NCBI RefSeq assembly: GCF_009664975.1
Contig: NZ_WJXB01000002.1
Location: forward strand, 558,001 to 622,000
DNA length: 64,000 nucleotides
DNA from: Paenibacillus monticola
GTDB lineage: Bacteria; Bacillota; Bacilli; Paenibacillales; Paenibacillaceae
Reading direction: 5' to 3'
Part shown: in pieces, positions 25,169 to 34,057 of the stretch
Numbering within the stretch: the stretch's first letter is position 1
Layout of the letters: every line of letters starts with the position of its first letter
The notes under the pieces: model-generated
Told to the model about the DNA's origin: nothing
Databases searched by the model: none
Seen by the model: the letters and a program-made list of their open reading frames with translations, nothing else
Position numbers and translations under genes: made by a program

Positions 25169-26788
25169 ATGTCTAAGTCCATCTCCATCTTCGATACAAC
25201 ACTGCGCGACGGCACCCAAGGTGAAGGAATCAGTCTGTCTGCGGATGACAAGCTGAAAATCGCCAAGAAACTCGATGATCTGGGTGTGCACTATATTGAA
25301 GGTGGCATTCCGGGAAGCAACAATAAAGACATTGAATTTTTCAAAAGAGTCAAGGAACTGCATCTAAACGCCAAAATCACTGCATTCGGCAGCACTCGCC
25401 GCAAGAACTCCTTGGCAGAACACGATGATAATCTCAAACGCATGATCGACGCGGGTGTTCCTGCGGTCACACTGGTCGGGAAATCGTGGGATTTCCATGT
25501 GCATACGGCACTTCAGACCACTCTGGAGGAGAATCTCGCTATGATTGGCGACTCCATATCTTATTTGAAACAACATGGCCTTGAGGTTATATTCGATTCC
25601 GAGCATTTCTTCGATGGTTATAAACACAACCCCGAGTATGCTTCAGCTGTGTTGGCCAAGGCGCGGGAAGCCGGAGCCGATTGGCTAGTTATGTGCGATA
25701 CGAACGGCGGAACGCTGCCGCATGAAATTCAGGAGATTGTTTCAGCGATGTCGCGCCATCTCCCAAGTGCCCCTTTGGGAATTCATACTCACAACGATTG
25801 CGAGTTAGCAGTAGCGAATACGCTTAGTGCTATCGGAGCAGGAGCTCGTCAGGTACAAGGTACGATTAATGGGTATGGGGAACGTTGTGGTAATGCTAAC
25901 CTTTGCTCAGTCATTCCTACACTTCAGCTCAAAATGGGCTTTCACTGTATTCCTGGGGACTCTCTGCCTCAACTCACGAATACGGCGCGTTTTATAAGTG
26001 AAATCGCCAATGTTAATATGCCAGTCAACCAACCCTATGTCGGAACTGCTGCTTTTGCTCATAAAGGCGGGATTCATGTCTCGGCCATCATGCGTGATTC
26101 ACGTACCTATGAGCATATCGCACCTGAATTGGTCGGCAATAAACAACGAGTGCTCGTCTCTGAGCTGGCCGGTCAGAGCAATGTGGTTTCCAAAGCTCAG
26201 GATATGGGACTTAGTCTGGACCCAAGTAGTGAGCAGGCCCGGAAGGTAATTGATAAGATCAAGAACCTGGAGCATCAGGGCTATCTGTTCGAGGGTGCAG
26301 ATGCCTCACTTGAGCTGCTGCTACGCGAAGCTACCGGTGAGATGAATGAGTTGTTCACCTTTGAATCCTTCAAAATGCTTGTGGAGAAGACGGCCGGCCG
26401 CCCCGTAGTATCAGAAGCTTTCGTGAAGCTCAATGTAGGTGGCGAGAACCTCTATACAGCCGCAGAAGGCAATGGTCCAGTCAACGCACTCGATAATGCC
26501 TTACGCAAAGCTTTACTGCCTTATTTCCCGCAGTTAAAGGATATGCATCTCTCCGATTACAAGGTGCGTGTGCTTGATGAACAAGACCAGACAGCGGCTA
26601 AGGTACGAGTACTGATTGAGTCCAAAGACTTTACTAATACCTGGAGCACTGTTGGTGTATCCAGTAATGTGATTGAAGCTAGCTGGGAAGCGCTTGTCGA
26701 CAGTATGCGCTACGCCCTGCTAGGGCAGATCTCGCTGAAGAACGATAGTGAAGCTACTAACGAGCCAAGAGGCTTGGTTAATCATTAA
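25169..26788 (+). CDS. cimA: (R)-citramalate synthase
   Basis: A 539-residue enzyme condensing pyruvate and acetyl-CoA to citramalate, the threonine-independent route to isoleucine. FDTTLRDGTQGEGI (residues 7-20) and HTHNDCELAVANTL (about 205) are HMGL-like active-site and metal motifs, followed by GYGERCGNANL. The C-terminal third is the LeuA-type allosteric domain. The early GEGISLSADDK and GGIPGSN segments favour CimA over LeuA. ATG 25169 has AGGAGG; the leader shares 16 identical bases with that of the gene at 6772. Confidence 0.92.
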   Translation: MSKSISIFDTTLRDGTQGEGISLSADDKLKIAKKLDDLGVHYIEGGIPGSNNKDIEFFKRVKELHLNAKITAFGSTRRKNSLAEHDDNLKRMIDAGVPAVTLVGKSWDFHVHTALQTTLEENLAMIGDSISYLKQHGLEVIFDSEHFFDGYKHNPEYASAVLAKAREAGADWLVMCDTNGGTLPHEIQEIVSAMSRHLPSAPLGIHTHNDCELAVANTLSAIGAGARQVQGTINGYGERCGNANLCSVIPTLQLKMGFHCIPGDSLPQLTNTARFISEIANVNMPVNQPYVGTAAFAHKGGIHVSAIMRDSRTYEHIAPELVGNKQRVLVSELAGQSNVVSKAQDMGLSLDPSSEQARKVIDKIKNLEHQGYLFEGADASLELLLREATGEMNELFTFESFKMLVEKTAGRPVVSEAFVKLNVGGENLYTAAEGNGPVNALDNALRKALLPYFPQLKDMHLSDYKVRVLDEQDQTAAKVRVLIESKDFTNTWSTVGVSSNVIEASWEALVDSMRYALLGQISLKNDSEATNEPRGLVNH

Positions 26789-26825
26789 AGTTCTATCCCA
26801 TACGAAGTGTTGCTCTAAGACAAAG

Positions 26826-26855
26826 AACCCCCTTCAGACTGAAGGGGGCCTTTTC
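26826..26855 (+). terminator. Terminator after cimA
   Basis: The stem CCCCCTTCA / TGAAGGGGG is followed by CCTTTTC. Confidence 0.8.
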
Positions 26856-26877
26856 ATTAACAGAGCTTTAAGAGGAA

Positions 26878-27441
26878 TTATGGTTGGGTAAGTTTAATGA
26901 TCTTCTTCTCCAGCTCCTCACGACTCAAAGTACCCAGAATGATCTCGGAAATCACTCCGTTCTTATCAATCAACACATTAGTAGGAAAGACCGCTCCATT
27001 ATATTTGGCAAATACATCACCTTTCAAATCAAACATAGTTGGAAAAGTGATGTTATATTTCTTGATAAAACGTTCTGCATTGGGCTTATAATCGTAACTG
27101 GTTACATTAATACCGTATATGTCCAGAACTTCCTTGTACTGCTCAGCTATTGCATTCAGCTCTGGTGCCTCTTGCTGGCAGGGATCACACCAAGACGCCC
27201 AGAAATTAACCATTACCGCCTTATCCCTTGTTCCGCCCACAGAATACACACTGTCTTCGCTTCCCTTGAGGGAAAATGACGGAGCTAGCAGCCCGGCTTG
27301 AGGACCGATTCTCGTTGAAAGCCCTGTTTGCTGTTGAAAAACAGCGGCCGCTTCTGGTTCACGATTATGCCACACCGTCAGGATCAGCAGAAAAATAACA
27401 AGGGCCATAACCGTCAAATTCCGTTTCTTAACAGCATTCAT
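26878..27441 (-). CDS. ResA/TlpA-like membrane-anchored thioredoxin
   Basis: A 187-residue protein with an N-terminal membrane anchor (LTVMALVIFLLILTVW, residues 9-24) and an extracytoplasmic thioredoxin domain. The active site is WASWCDPC (residues about 83-90) and the cis-proline region is AVFPTNVLID. Relatives reduce disulfides in apocytochrome c or during spore maturation. No cytochrome assembly genes are adjacent, so the partner is unknown. The transcript runs toward cimA and is separated from it by a terminator. Confidence 0.9.
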   Translation of the reverse strand: MNAVKKRNLTVMALVIFLLILTVWHNREPEAAAVFQQQTGLSTRIGPQAGLLAPSFSLKGSEDSVYSVGGTRDKAVMVNFWASWCDPCQQEAPELNAIAEQYKEVLDIYGINVTSYDYKPNAERFIKKYNITFPTMFDLKGDVFAKYNGAVFPTNVLIDKNGVISEIILGTLSREELEKKIIKLTQP

Positions 27442-27580
27442 AGAGGTATGTTCCTTTGCGAATGGGATAGTTTCCTCCTATTGTACCCCCATTTGCTTAA
27501 GTTTCAAACCATACATTTCTATACAAAAAAAGGGATTTCGTCCATGGACGAAACCCGAGTGAAGAGAGAGGGGTGAACAA

Positions 27581-28057
27581 TTGACAGCAATCCAGGGAGA
27601 TATTCAGCCCATAAGACTGAAACCGTCCGTACAACAGGCGCTGGGGAAGCATCTGTTGTCCTGTTATCCACATGAAGCATGCGGAGTCCTGCTGGGTGCC
27701 GCCGCAGCGGGAGGCATGCTGATCGACACTTACGTGCCCATTAGCAACGTAGCGCCTGACCCGCTGCATGCTTTTGTACCTCAACCTAGAGAATGGATTA
27801 AGGCCCTCTATAATGTGCCGTCCCCTATCGGTTTGTTTCACTCTCATCCACATTCCCCACCCCTGCCTTCTGCCGCTGATTTAAGCGGGTTAACGGCACT
27901 GGGTACGGAATTTCAGATTTATGTGATAGGTTCTCCCGGACAAGGAGATAACAATGTCCCGAACTTTGGAGGATATTACATTGATCGGCAGTTTGATATC
28001 AACGGAAGGTCCTCCCCTAGGCTGATACAAGCCCCAATCTATGCTCTGCTTAAATAA
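27581..28057 (+). CDS. Free-standing JAMM/M67 metalloprotease
   Basis: A 158-residue single JAB/MPN domain. The zinc site is visible: glutamate in HEACGVLLG (residues about 31-39) and HSHPHSPPLPSAAD (near 87-100), the canonical H-x-H-x(10)-D pattern. Bacterial members remove C-terminal residues from sulfur-carrier or ubiquitin-like proteins, but no ThiS/MoaD-like gene is near. The start is TTG with GGGGTGA six bases upstream. Its 3' end overlaps the convergent DnaQ-like gene by 19 bp. Confidence 0.88.
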   Translation: MTAIQGDIQPIRLKPSVQQALGKHLLSCYPHEACGVLLGAAAAGGMLIDTYVPISNVAPDPLHAFVPQPREWIKALYNVPSPIGLFHSHPHSPPLPSAADLSGLTALGTEFQIYVIGSPGQGDNNVPNFGGYYIDRQFDINGRSSPRLIQAPIYALLK

Positions 28058-28788
28058 GTGTACAAATCGCCTAAGGTCTCTAGCTGAGGCTTCTTCGCGA
28101 TTTCCTGAAGGTAGGAAACCCACAGACTCGCGGTCATTTTGGCGTCTTCCAGAGCATTATGGCGCCCACTGATCGGAATGCCATGCACGGCCAGCAGCTC
28201 ATCCAGGGTATAATTGCTTCGCTGTGGTTCAAGACAGCGGGCCAGCATCATGGTATCGAGTACCCGATGGGTTAGCTGGACCTTGGAGGTTTTCCATAGT
28301 GCTGCATTAAGAAAAGACTTGTCATGAGAACTTGCGTGTGCCACCATCACTCGCTGACCCACAAATGACATGAAATTATGAAGACCATCCATCAGGGAAG
28401 GTGCTGAACGTGTCATTTCCTCAGATATTCCTGTCAACTGCGTAATATTCTCTGGAATGGCAGTCTGGCAGTTCACCAGTGTGTAGAAACACTCATCTTC
28501 CTTAATAGTCTCTCCTACGACTTTAATGGCACCAATTGACATAATTTCATCACCGTGTTGATGAGCAAAACCAGTAGTCTCCAAATCAAAAATAACAGTT
28601 TCCAGCTCCGCCAACGGAGTTCGTAGCACCTCAGGACGCCGCTTTTCACGCATCAGAGAACGGATAAAAGCCATTTGCTGTGCTGTTTGCTGTGATGCTT
28701 CCCCGCCTCTCATGGACGCGATAGCAGACGGCATTCCGCCCTGTCTTAAGTTGTTCCAGAATCCTCCGCCTTTGTTCGGTTCCTTCAT
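28039..28788 (-). CDS. DnaQ-like 3'-5' exonuclease (DEDDh)
   Basis: A 249-residue exonuclease. DEDDh residues are readable: FDLETTGF (residues about 74-81), the conserved Asp in ASSHDKSFL (about 150), and H/D in GRHNALEDAKM (about 215). About 55 N-terminal residues precede the domain. It starts three bp after the DUF294 stop. Exonuclease-DUF294 pairs are seen in other bacteria, but here the pair follows an ammonium transporter. The substrate (DNA, RNA or a nucleotide second messenger) is unknown. Confidence 0.9.
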   Translation of the reverse strand: MKEPNKGGGFWNNLRQGGMPSAIASMRGGEASQQTAQQMAFIRSLMREKRRPEVLRTPLAELETVIFDLETTGFAHQHGDEIMSIGAIKVVGETIKEDECFYTLVNCQTAIPENITQLTGISEEMTRSAPSLMDGLHNFMSFVGQRVMVAHASSHDKSFLNAALWKTSKVQLTHRVLDTMMLARCLEPQRSNYTLDELLAVHGIPISGRHNALEDAKMTASLWVSYLQEIAKKPQLETLGDLYTYLSRA

Positions 28789-28790
28789 GA

Positions 28791-29867
28791 CTACTTCCTT
28801 TCCGCTGACCGGAGCTGACGCTGCAAAGCCCGATGGATACGCCTGACAAGCAGCAGGCTTTCTCGCAGTTCGGACATCAGCTGTTTATTCTTTAAATCAC
28901 TTTCGGCAACATAATCACTGCTAGTCAACAAGCCATTCTCTATGTTATACGGCGTATTGACACGCAACCGCAGAGCGGTTAAAAAGGCTCGCCTAATCTC
29001 CTCCAAATGTTGATATTTATGAATTTCATCCAGTATTTTAATCCGTTCCAGCGTTGAGCTTTCAGTTATCCCATGCAGTAAGGACAAGTGTCTAACTATA
29101 TTCAGCAGAGGGATATAGACTCCATATTTAATATCGAATCCACCAGCATAATCGCCGAAACGCTCCGTAAGTACCTGCCCGAGAAGATTAAGCGTTGCCT
29201 TATGCCGCACTGTATTGCGCAGAACTGCTGTTGACAGTTTCCCATTGTCGATAAAGCAATGATGCAAGGCTTTCAACCACTCTGCAGACAATTCAGTGTT
29301 TCCTGCAACATGACGCATGTCTGAAGAGATAATTAGATAGCGGATCGGCTCCCATTCCAGCTGATTAGCCCATCCTTCAAGCTGCTTTTTCCACTCTGGC
29401 AATGTTTTACGCCACATCGGTTCGGAGCACATCACCTTACCTTCGCACTTCTCATATCCTACTTCTTCAAGCATATCGGACAGCATGGCACCGAAATCTT
29501 TAAAATACTGATTATTAGCAACGTCCGGTTCACCTTCTACAATTAAACCGTTATCCTGATCACTCCACAGCGTAGCTTCCATTCTCCCCGCGCTGCCAAA
29601 TACAATAAAGGAATAGGCGCAGGGAGGCGGGCCAAAGCCCGCCTCTTTCATCTGCGCCTCACATATTTGTACCGCCGTCTGCGCAATAAGATCATGCATT
29701 GCATTCACACGGAGCATCCATTGCTCGATTGGAATAACATTTAACTGCTCAAGAAGTACGCTTTGACAGGCAGTACGCCTTTCCTTAAGCTCCTGTGGCG
29801 AACCGGCCGTTACGATGGACGTATAGCTCTTTTCTTCGTTCCAATCTCTTGTCTCCATCGAAGCCAA
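28791..29867 (-). CDS. DUF294/GlnD-like nucleotidyltransferase
   Basis: A 358-residue cytosolic protein with a Pol-beta-type nucleotidyltransferase motif, VFGSAGRMEATLWSDQDNG (residues about 94-112), where the GS pair and D-x-D bind metal and nucleotide. It is followed by a helical DUF294 C-terminal domain. This arrangement resembles the uridylyltransferase half of GlnD. The start is TTG 29867, supported by GGGAGG; an ATG nine bases later is badly spaced. It lies 31 bp after amtB, which suggests a role in nitrogen signalling. Confidence 0.85.
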   Translation of the reverse strand: MASMETRDWNEEKSYTSIVTAGSPQELKERRTACQSVLLEQLNVIPIEQWMLRVNAMHDLIAQTAVQICEAQMKEAGFGPPPCAYSFIVFGSAGRMEATLWSDQDNGLIVEGEPDVANNQYFKDFGAMLSDMLEEVGYEKCEGKVMCSEPMWRKTLPEWKKQLEGWANQLEWEPIRYLIISSDMRHVAGNTELSAEWLKALHHCFIDNGKLSTAVLRNTVRHKATLNLLGQVLTERFGDYAGGFDIKYGVYIPLLNIVRHLSLLHGITESSTLERIKILDEIHKYQHLEEIRRAFLTALRLRVNTPYNIENGLLTSSDYVAESDLKNKQLMSELRESLLLVRRIHRALQRQLRSAERK

Positions 29868-29898
29868 TCGGTCCGCCTCCCTATTAAGTAAGATAATT

Positions 29899-31290
29899 TT
29901 ATAGTTTAGGGGTTTTGGATTCGGAATCTGCGATCAATTTCATCTGTTCAGGGTAGCCATAAGTACCATGTTCACTGATATCCAGACCCATCAATTCTTC
30001 TTCTTCCGTAACACGAAGTCCGATAGCAAGCTTCATTACATATAGGATGATAAAGGACATTACTGCTACGAATACGAAGGTTCCGGCTACACCCAATGCC
30101 TGAACGCCCAACTGATGTAAACCACCACCGTAGAACAATCCTGCTTTACCGACACCAACGGTTTCTACAAGTGTAGGTGTTGCGAACAAACCTGTGGAGA
30201 GCGCTCCCCACATCCCTGCAATACCGTGAACAGAGAAAGCATAGATTGGATCATCTAGACCTGCACGTTCCAGCCACTGGGAAGTCATGAATGTAAAGGC
30301 TCCAGCAACAAATCCGATAAGAATGGCTGCCCAAGGCTCTACGAATGCGCAGGCACCTGTAATGGCAACCAGCGCTGCCAGGACACCGTTCAGCATAGCG
30401 GGAATATCAGACTTGCCAAAGTACAACCATGAAGCGATCAGTGCAGCCAATCCGCCAGCCGCTGCTGCCAGGTTCGTTGTCAGTGCTACATGACCGAAGA
30501 ATCCGCCCATTGGGGACAACGCGCTGCCTGGGTTAAAGCCAAACCAGCCAAACCATAGAATGATAACTCCGAGTACGGTGAACACTTGGTTATGGCCCGG
30601 GATAATAACCGGCTTGCCTTCTTTATTAAATTTGCCTAGTCGAGGCTTAAGCAGAATTGTTGCGACAACCGCCGCCGTTGCACCTGTAAGATGTACAACT
30701 GTGGAACCCGCATAATCCTGCATTCCCAGCTCAGCCAACCAGCCGCCGCCCCAAACCCAGTGAGCTACGACAGGATAAATGACGATCGAGAACAAAATTC
30801 CGAAAATGATATATACGCTGATCTTTGCACGTTCAGCCATACCACCAGATACGATAGCCAGGGAAACAGCCGCAAAAGCCATTTGGAATAAGAATTTAAC
30901 ATTTAAAGTAACATCAGAAAATGCGAGTGATTCAAATGCAGAACCTGTGGAATCTCCACCGTACCAAAAACCTGTGGTACCGAAGAAACTGTTACCATTT
31001 CCGAAGCCAAGGCCAAAACCAAGTGCCCAGAAACACAGACTCGCAATTGCCAGTGTCAGCACTGTCTTACCAGCTACGTGACCTGCATTCTTCATTCGTA
31101 CCGAACCTGCTTCCAGCATTGCAAACCCTGCTTGCATAAAGAATACTAAGATAAATGCCAGGAAGGTAAACGCCGTATCCAAGCCAATCTGTAAATCCGC
31201 ATTAGTTGGGCCATCTGCAGCAAATGCACTTACCGGATAGGCCATCAATGTAATCATGGCTAGCAACATCATCAACCACTTCTTTTTCAT
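29899..31290 (-). CDS. amtB: Ammonium transporter (AmtB/NrgA family)
   Basis: A 463-residue protein with a signal peptide (MKKKWLMMLLAMITLMAYPVSAFA cleaved region, described here only by position 1-25) and eleven membrane spans. FFMQAGFAMLEAGSVR, VHLTGATAA, GWFGFNPGSAL and SVHGIAGMWGAL contain the conserved aromatic gate and twin-histidine regions. It moves ammonium into the cell. ATG 31290 is chosen because GGGGAGTGGGG precedes it. Upstream is a GlnR/TnrA-like box overlapping the promoter. No glnK follows; a GlnD-like DUF294 gene is next instead. Confidence 0.95.
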   Translation of the reverse strand: MKKKWLMMLLAMITLMAYPVSAFAADGPTNADLQIGLDTAFTFLAFILVFFMQAGFAMLEAGSVRMKNAGHVAGKTVLTLAIASLCFWALGFGLGFGNGNSFFGTTGFWYGGDSTGSAFESLAFSDVTLNVKFLFQMAFAAVSLAIVSGGMAERAKISVYIIFGILFSIVIYPVVAHWVWGGGWLAELGMQDYAGSTVVHLTGATAAVVATILLKPRLGKFNKEGKPVIIPGHNQVFTVLGVIILWFGWFGFNPGSALSPMGGFFGHVALTTNLAAAAGGLAALIASWLYFGKSDIPAMLNGVLAALVAITGACAFVEPWAAILIGFVAGAFTFMTSQWLERAGLDDPIYAFSVHGIAGMWGALSTGLFATPTLVETVGVGKAGLFYGGGLHQLGVQALGVAGTFVFVAVMSFIILYVMKLAIGLRVTEEEELMGLDISEHGTYGYPEQMKLIADSESKTPKL

Positions 31291-31346
31291 TATTACCCCA
31301 CTCCCCAATGTTATATTTTCTAACAAAGCGTGAAACTCTTAATGTC

Positions 31347-31376
31347 ATTATAATCAGAAGTCAGGGAAATTGACAA
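31347..31376 (-). promoter_or_regulatory. amtB promoter
   Basis: On the minus strand TTGTCA (31371-31376) and TATAAT (31347-31352) are 18 bp apart, about 57 bp before the amtB start. Confidence 0.7.
31359..31375 (-). promoter_or_regulatory. GlnR/TnrA-like box at amtB
   Basis: The 17-bp site TGTCAATTTCCCTGACT fits the consensus TGTNA-N7-TNACA except for the last base. It overlaps the -35 element, a position expected for repression by GlnR when nitrogen is plentiful. Confidence 0.6.
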
Positions 31377-31932
31377 GACTATTTTTTTGAATGTTTTTAA
31401 TTTATTTATGTATGCTCACGTTTTCTCCACAGATTATTTACGAAGTGTAGTTATTGCAGGATTGCTTAGGATAAGCCTTTCCCTATTCCCTATTGATATG
31501 GAAACGCATACAGAGAATTCTCATTGTTCAGTTCGCTTATCCGTATTTTTATTAAACAATAGTAGTAAAAATGCTATAAAATTATAACCTCACATAATTT
31601 AGCCTACTATAGTTATTCCTTTTTCAGACACCGGCACCATTTGTATTAAGAGCTTTTCAATATAAATACATGACATATCATGTGATATTATCCCTAATTC
31701 CATTCATAATCACACATGTTTCGCTACAATTGATATTGACTTGAGAATAGTTGTATTCTAGGTAAGCAACAAAACCTATGTATTTCTGTCTTTTCCATTG
31801 CATATACTTTATGTAAGTATGACGTTTGACTGTATGGTTTCGAGTTTGATATCATTATAGGTACAAATCAAAGTGATGATTGCCTCTATACCAGCAATCA
31901 GATTCTACAGCGAGGTGAGATAACTTGGAGAT
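31377..31932. other. AT-rich divergent intergenic region
   Basis: About 550 bp between the amtB promoter and the merR-type gene. It contains small inverted repeats (ACATGA-CATA-TCATGT near 31668 and AGAATA-GTTG-TATTCT near 31745) and the promoter at 31826. I see no coding sequence or structured RNA here. Confidence 0.5.
31826..31855 (+). promoter_or_regulatory. Promoter candidate for the MerR-type gene
   Basis: TTGACT (31826-31831) and TATCAT (31850-31855) are 18 bp apart, about 77 bp before the start codon. Confidence 0.5.
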
Positions 31933-32364
31933 ATGACCCTATACCGGATCGGCGAGCTAGCCAAGGCTGCCCAGATCAGTGAACGTACTATTGATTATTA
32001 CACTAAACTGGGACTTATTACTCCAGAATCGAGAAGTATGAAAAACTATCGGCTCTACAGCCATGAAACCATGGTTGCTTTAGAACGTATTAATCAACTA
32101 AAGCAAGACAAATATACATTGGAAGAGATCAAAGTCTTGATGGCCAAATGGAATACAGCTACACCTGAAACAGATGTTTCCGACAAGCTTGTCGAACTTG
32201 AGCTTCACATGCAGCGGCTTGAACGTGAAGTAAAGGCGCTTGAACCGATAATTAACGGATTGAAGCCTAACCAGGCCAGACACGCGCTTTCGACTCTGCT
32301 TCCTCAGGGTATTGCCTGTATAGAAGCCATTCGACTCTTACTCTCTCAAGGACCGCCAATGTAA
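31933..32364 (+). CDS. MerR-family transcriptional regulator
   Basis: A 143-residue regulator. The N-terminal winged helix reads RIGELAKAAQISERTIDYYTKLGLI (residues about 5-29, in parts) followed by NYRLYSHET, and a coiled-coil dimer helix follows (ELEMQRLEREVKAL region, about 85-105). There are no conserved cysteines for metal sensing and no large effector domain, so the signal is unknown. A yugP-like protease gene begins 36 bp downstream and is likely cotranscribed. Confidence 0.88.
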   Translation: MTLYRIGELAKAAQISERTIDYYTKLGLITPESRSMKNYRLYSHETMVALERINQLKQDKYTLEEIKVLMAKWNTATPETDVSDKLVELELHMQRLEREVKALEPIINGLKPNQARHALSTLLPQGIACIEAIRLLLSQGPPM

Positions 32365-32399
32365 GCACCTTATTCACAATACAGTGGAGGAATGCATAT

Positions 32400-33068
32400 A
32401 TGATGTATCTATTAGTAATTATCGCTTTTTTATTCTCGTTGTGGGCGCAATTCAGGGTAAAGGGTACCTTCAAAAAATGGTCTACGGTGCCCAACATGAA
32501 CGGTATCACTGGTTACACTGCAGCCAGACGTATGCTTGACTCAAATGGCCTTAATGATGTTCCCATTGAATCAATACCAGGCGCCCTCTCTGATCATTAT
32601 GACCCTATTCACCGGGTTGTTCGTCTATCAGAGGCTGTATATCACGAAAGCTCCATCGCCGCCGTCTCCGTCGCCTGTCACGAGGTAGGTCATGCCATTC
32701 AGCATAAGGAACGTTATCCCATGCTCTCGCTGCGCCACAGAATGTTCCCTGTCGTCAATTTCGCTTCAAGTGTAGCTCCATTCATGCTGTTGGCCGGGTT
32801 CATATTCAATTACCTGAATCTCGTCGGCTTGGGCATTATTTTCTTCTCGGCTGCTGTTGCTTTCCAACTTGTAACACTGCCAGTAGAATTCAATGCCAGT
32901 AACCGAGCACGTGGAGTCATGGTTCAGCAAGGTTTCATCCGCAACGAAGAAGAACGCGGCGTGGCCAAGGTATTAAATGCCGCAGCATTAACTTATGTAG
33001 CTGCTGCTTTAGTATCACTTCTCGAACTGCTCCGCTTGGTATCCGTATTTTTTGGCAACCGCAACTAA
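32400..33068 (+). CDS. yugP: YugP-like membrane zinc metallopeptidase
   Basis: A 222-residue membrane protein of the YugP family. An N-terminal span is followed by a cytosolic segment with the zinc motif HEVGHAIQH (residues about 98-106) and then further spans (FMLLAGFIFNYLNLVGLGIIFF, in parts) and a C-terminal helix. It is likely an intramembrane-associated protease of unknown target. ATG 32400 has GGAGG nine bases upstream. It follows the MerR-type gene closely. Confidence 0.9.
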   Translation: MMYLLVIIAFLFSLWAQFRVKGTFKKWSTVPNMNGITGYTAARRMLDSNGLNDVPIESIPGALSDHYDPIHRVVRLSEAVYHESSIAAVSVACHEVGHAIQHKERYPMLSLRHRMFPVVNFASSVAPFMLLAGFIFNYLNLVGLGIIFFSAAVAFQLVTLPVEFNASNRARGVMVQQGFIRNEEERGVAKVLNAAALTYVAAALVSLLELLRLVSVFFGNRN

Positions 33069-33103
33069 CTTAACTAGTGTCTAGCTCGCCAAAGAGTTCA
33101 AAC

Positions 33104-33155
33104 AAAAAAATACCCCAGAAGGCTATGAACTAGGAGCCGACTGGGGTATTTTTTT
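33104..33155. terminator. Bidirectional terminator after yugP, overlapping the lysR end
   Basis: Arms AAAAAAATACCCCAG and CTGGGGTATTTTTTT enclose an inner GGCT / AGCC pair. It terminates yugP, and its right arm lies inside the 3' end of the convergent LysR gene. Confidence 0.85.
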
Positions 33156-34044
33156 GTCTATCACTGAAATAGTTTAGAAGGAAAGCACGGAACGAGCGGG
33201 CAACCAATGGCAGTTTGCCTTCCGTACGATGAATCAGTCCGACCGTTCTTGTCACAGAGGGCTCTAGGACTCTTACCTGTGCTGGTTGCAGAGGGTTCGT
33301 CTGGAAAAGCGCCATCTCAGGAAGCAGACTCACTCCCATACCAGCTGCAACCAAACCACGTATAGTATCAGTTTCTCCGCCTTCAAAGGCTATCTGCGGT
33401 TTGAATCCAGCCTGTAGACAGGCTTGCCAGACAATGGGACGCAGTGAATAGCCTTGGCTGAACAGAACGAACTTCTCATCCTTCAGCTGCTCCAGTCGAA
33501 TTACAGACTCCCCTGCCAGCGGATGGTTCTGTGGAAGGATCGCGAACAGTTCTTCCGTCATCAGGACGTCTCCAGAAACTTGCTCATCATCCTCCGGAAA
33601 AGGAGAAATAAAGGCCAAGTCCACTTCTCCAGCCAAGACATCCTTAATTAATGAAGGATAAGCGCCCTGCTTGAAACGAAACTTGACGTGAGGATACAAC
33701 TGGCGGAATTCCGCTACGATGGATGGAATCAGATTGGTTCCCAAACTATGCGGAAACCCGATACGAATCTCACCACGCTCTGGGTCCAGAAATTCATGCA
33801 CTTCAGCCACCGAACGTTCCAAATCCTGCAGAACGATCTCCACTCTCTTGCAGAAGAGCTGTCCAACGGGTGTCAGCTGCAGATTGCGTCCTTTTTGCAT
33901 AAACAAGTCTACCCCAAGCTCCTGCTCCAGCTGATGAATCTGCCGGCTTACCGCGGACTGGGCCACATGTAGCTCTTCCGCCGCTCTCGTGACATGTTCT
34001 TTTTGGGCAACCTTCACAAAGTATTGCAGCTGTCTAAGCTCCAC
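33130..34044 (-). CDS. GltC-like LysR-family regulator
   Basis: A 304-residue LysR activator. The helix-turn-helix (MELRQLQYFVKVAQKEHVTRAAEELHVAQSA, described over residues 1-31) and the DPERGEIRIGFPHSLGTNL linker closely resemble B. subtilis GltC, which activates glutamate synthase under 2-oxoglutarate/glutamate control. No gltAB is in the window, so the target is unproven. The final residues QKNTPV are encoded by one arm of a transcription terminator, so the end of the protein may be recently extended. Confidence 0.88.
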   Translation of the reverse strand: MELRQLQYFVKVAQKEHVTRAAEELHVAQSAVSRQIHQLEQELGVDLFMQKGRNLQLTPVGQLFCKRVEIVLQDLERSVAEVHEFLDPERGEIRIGFPHSLGTNLIPSIVAEFRQLYPHVKFRFKQGAYPSLIKDVLAGEVDLAFISPFPEDDEQVSGDVLMTEELFAILPQNHPLAGESVIRLEQLKDEKFVLFSQGYSLRPIVWQACLQAGFKPQIAFEGGETDTIRGLVAAGMGVSLLPEMALFQTNPLQPAQVRVLEPSVTRTVGLIHRTEGKLPLVARSFRAFLLNYFSDRQKNTPVGS

Positions 34045-34057
34045 GTTATCATCGCTC

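Noticed and set aside
31387..31587. 66-residue reading frame in the amtB-merR gap
   Set aside because: AT-rich, no ribosome binding site, no coding-like composition.
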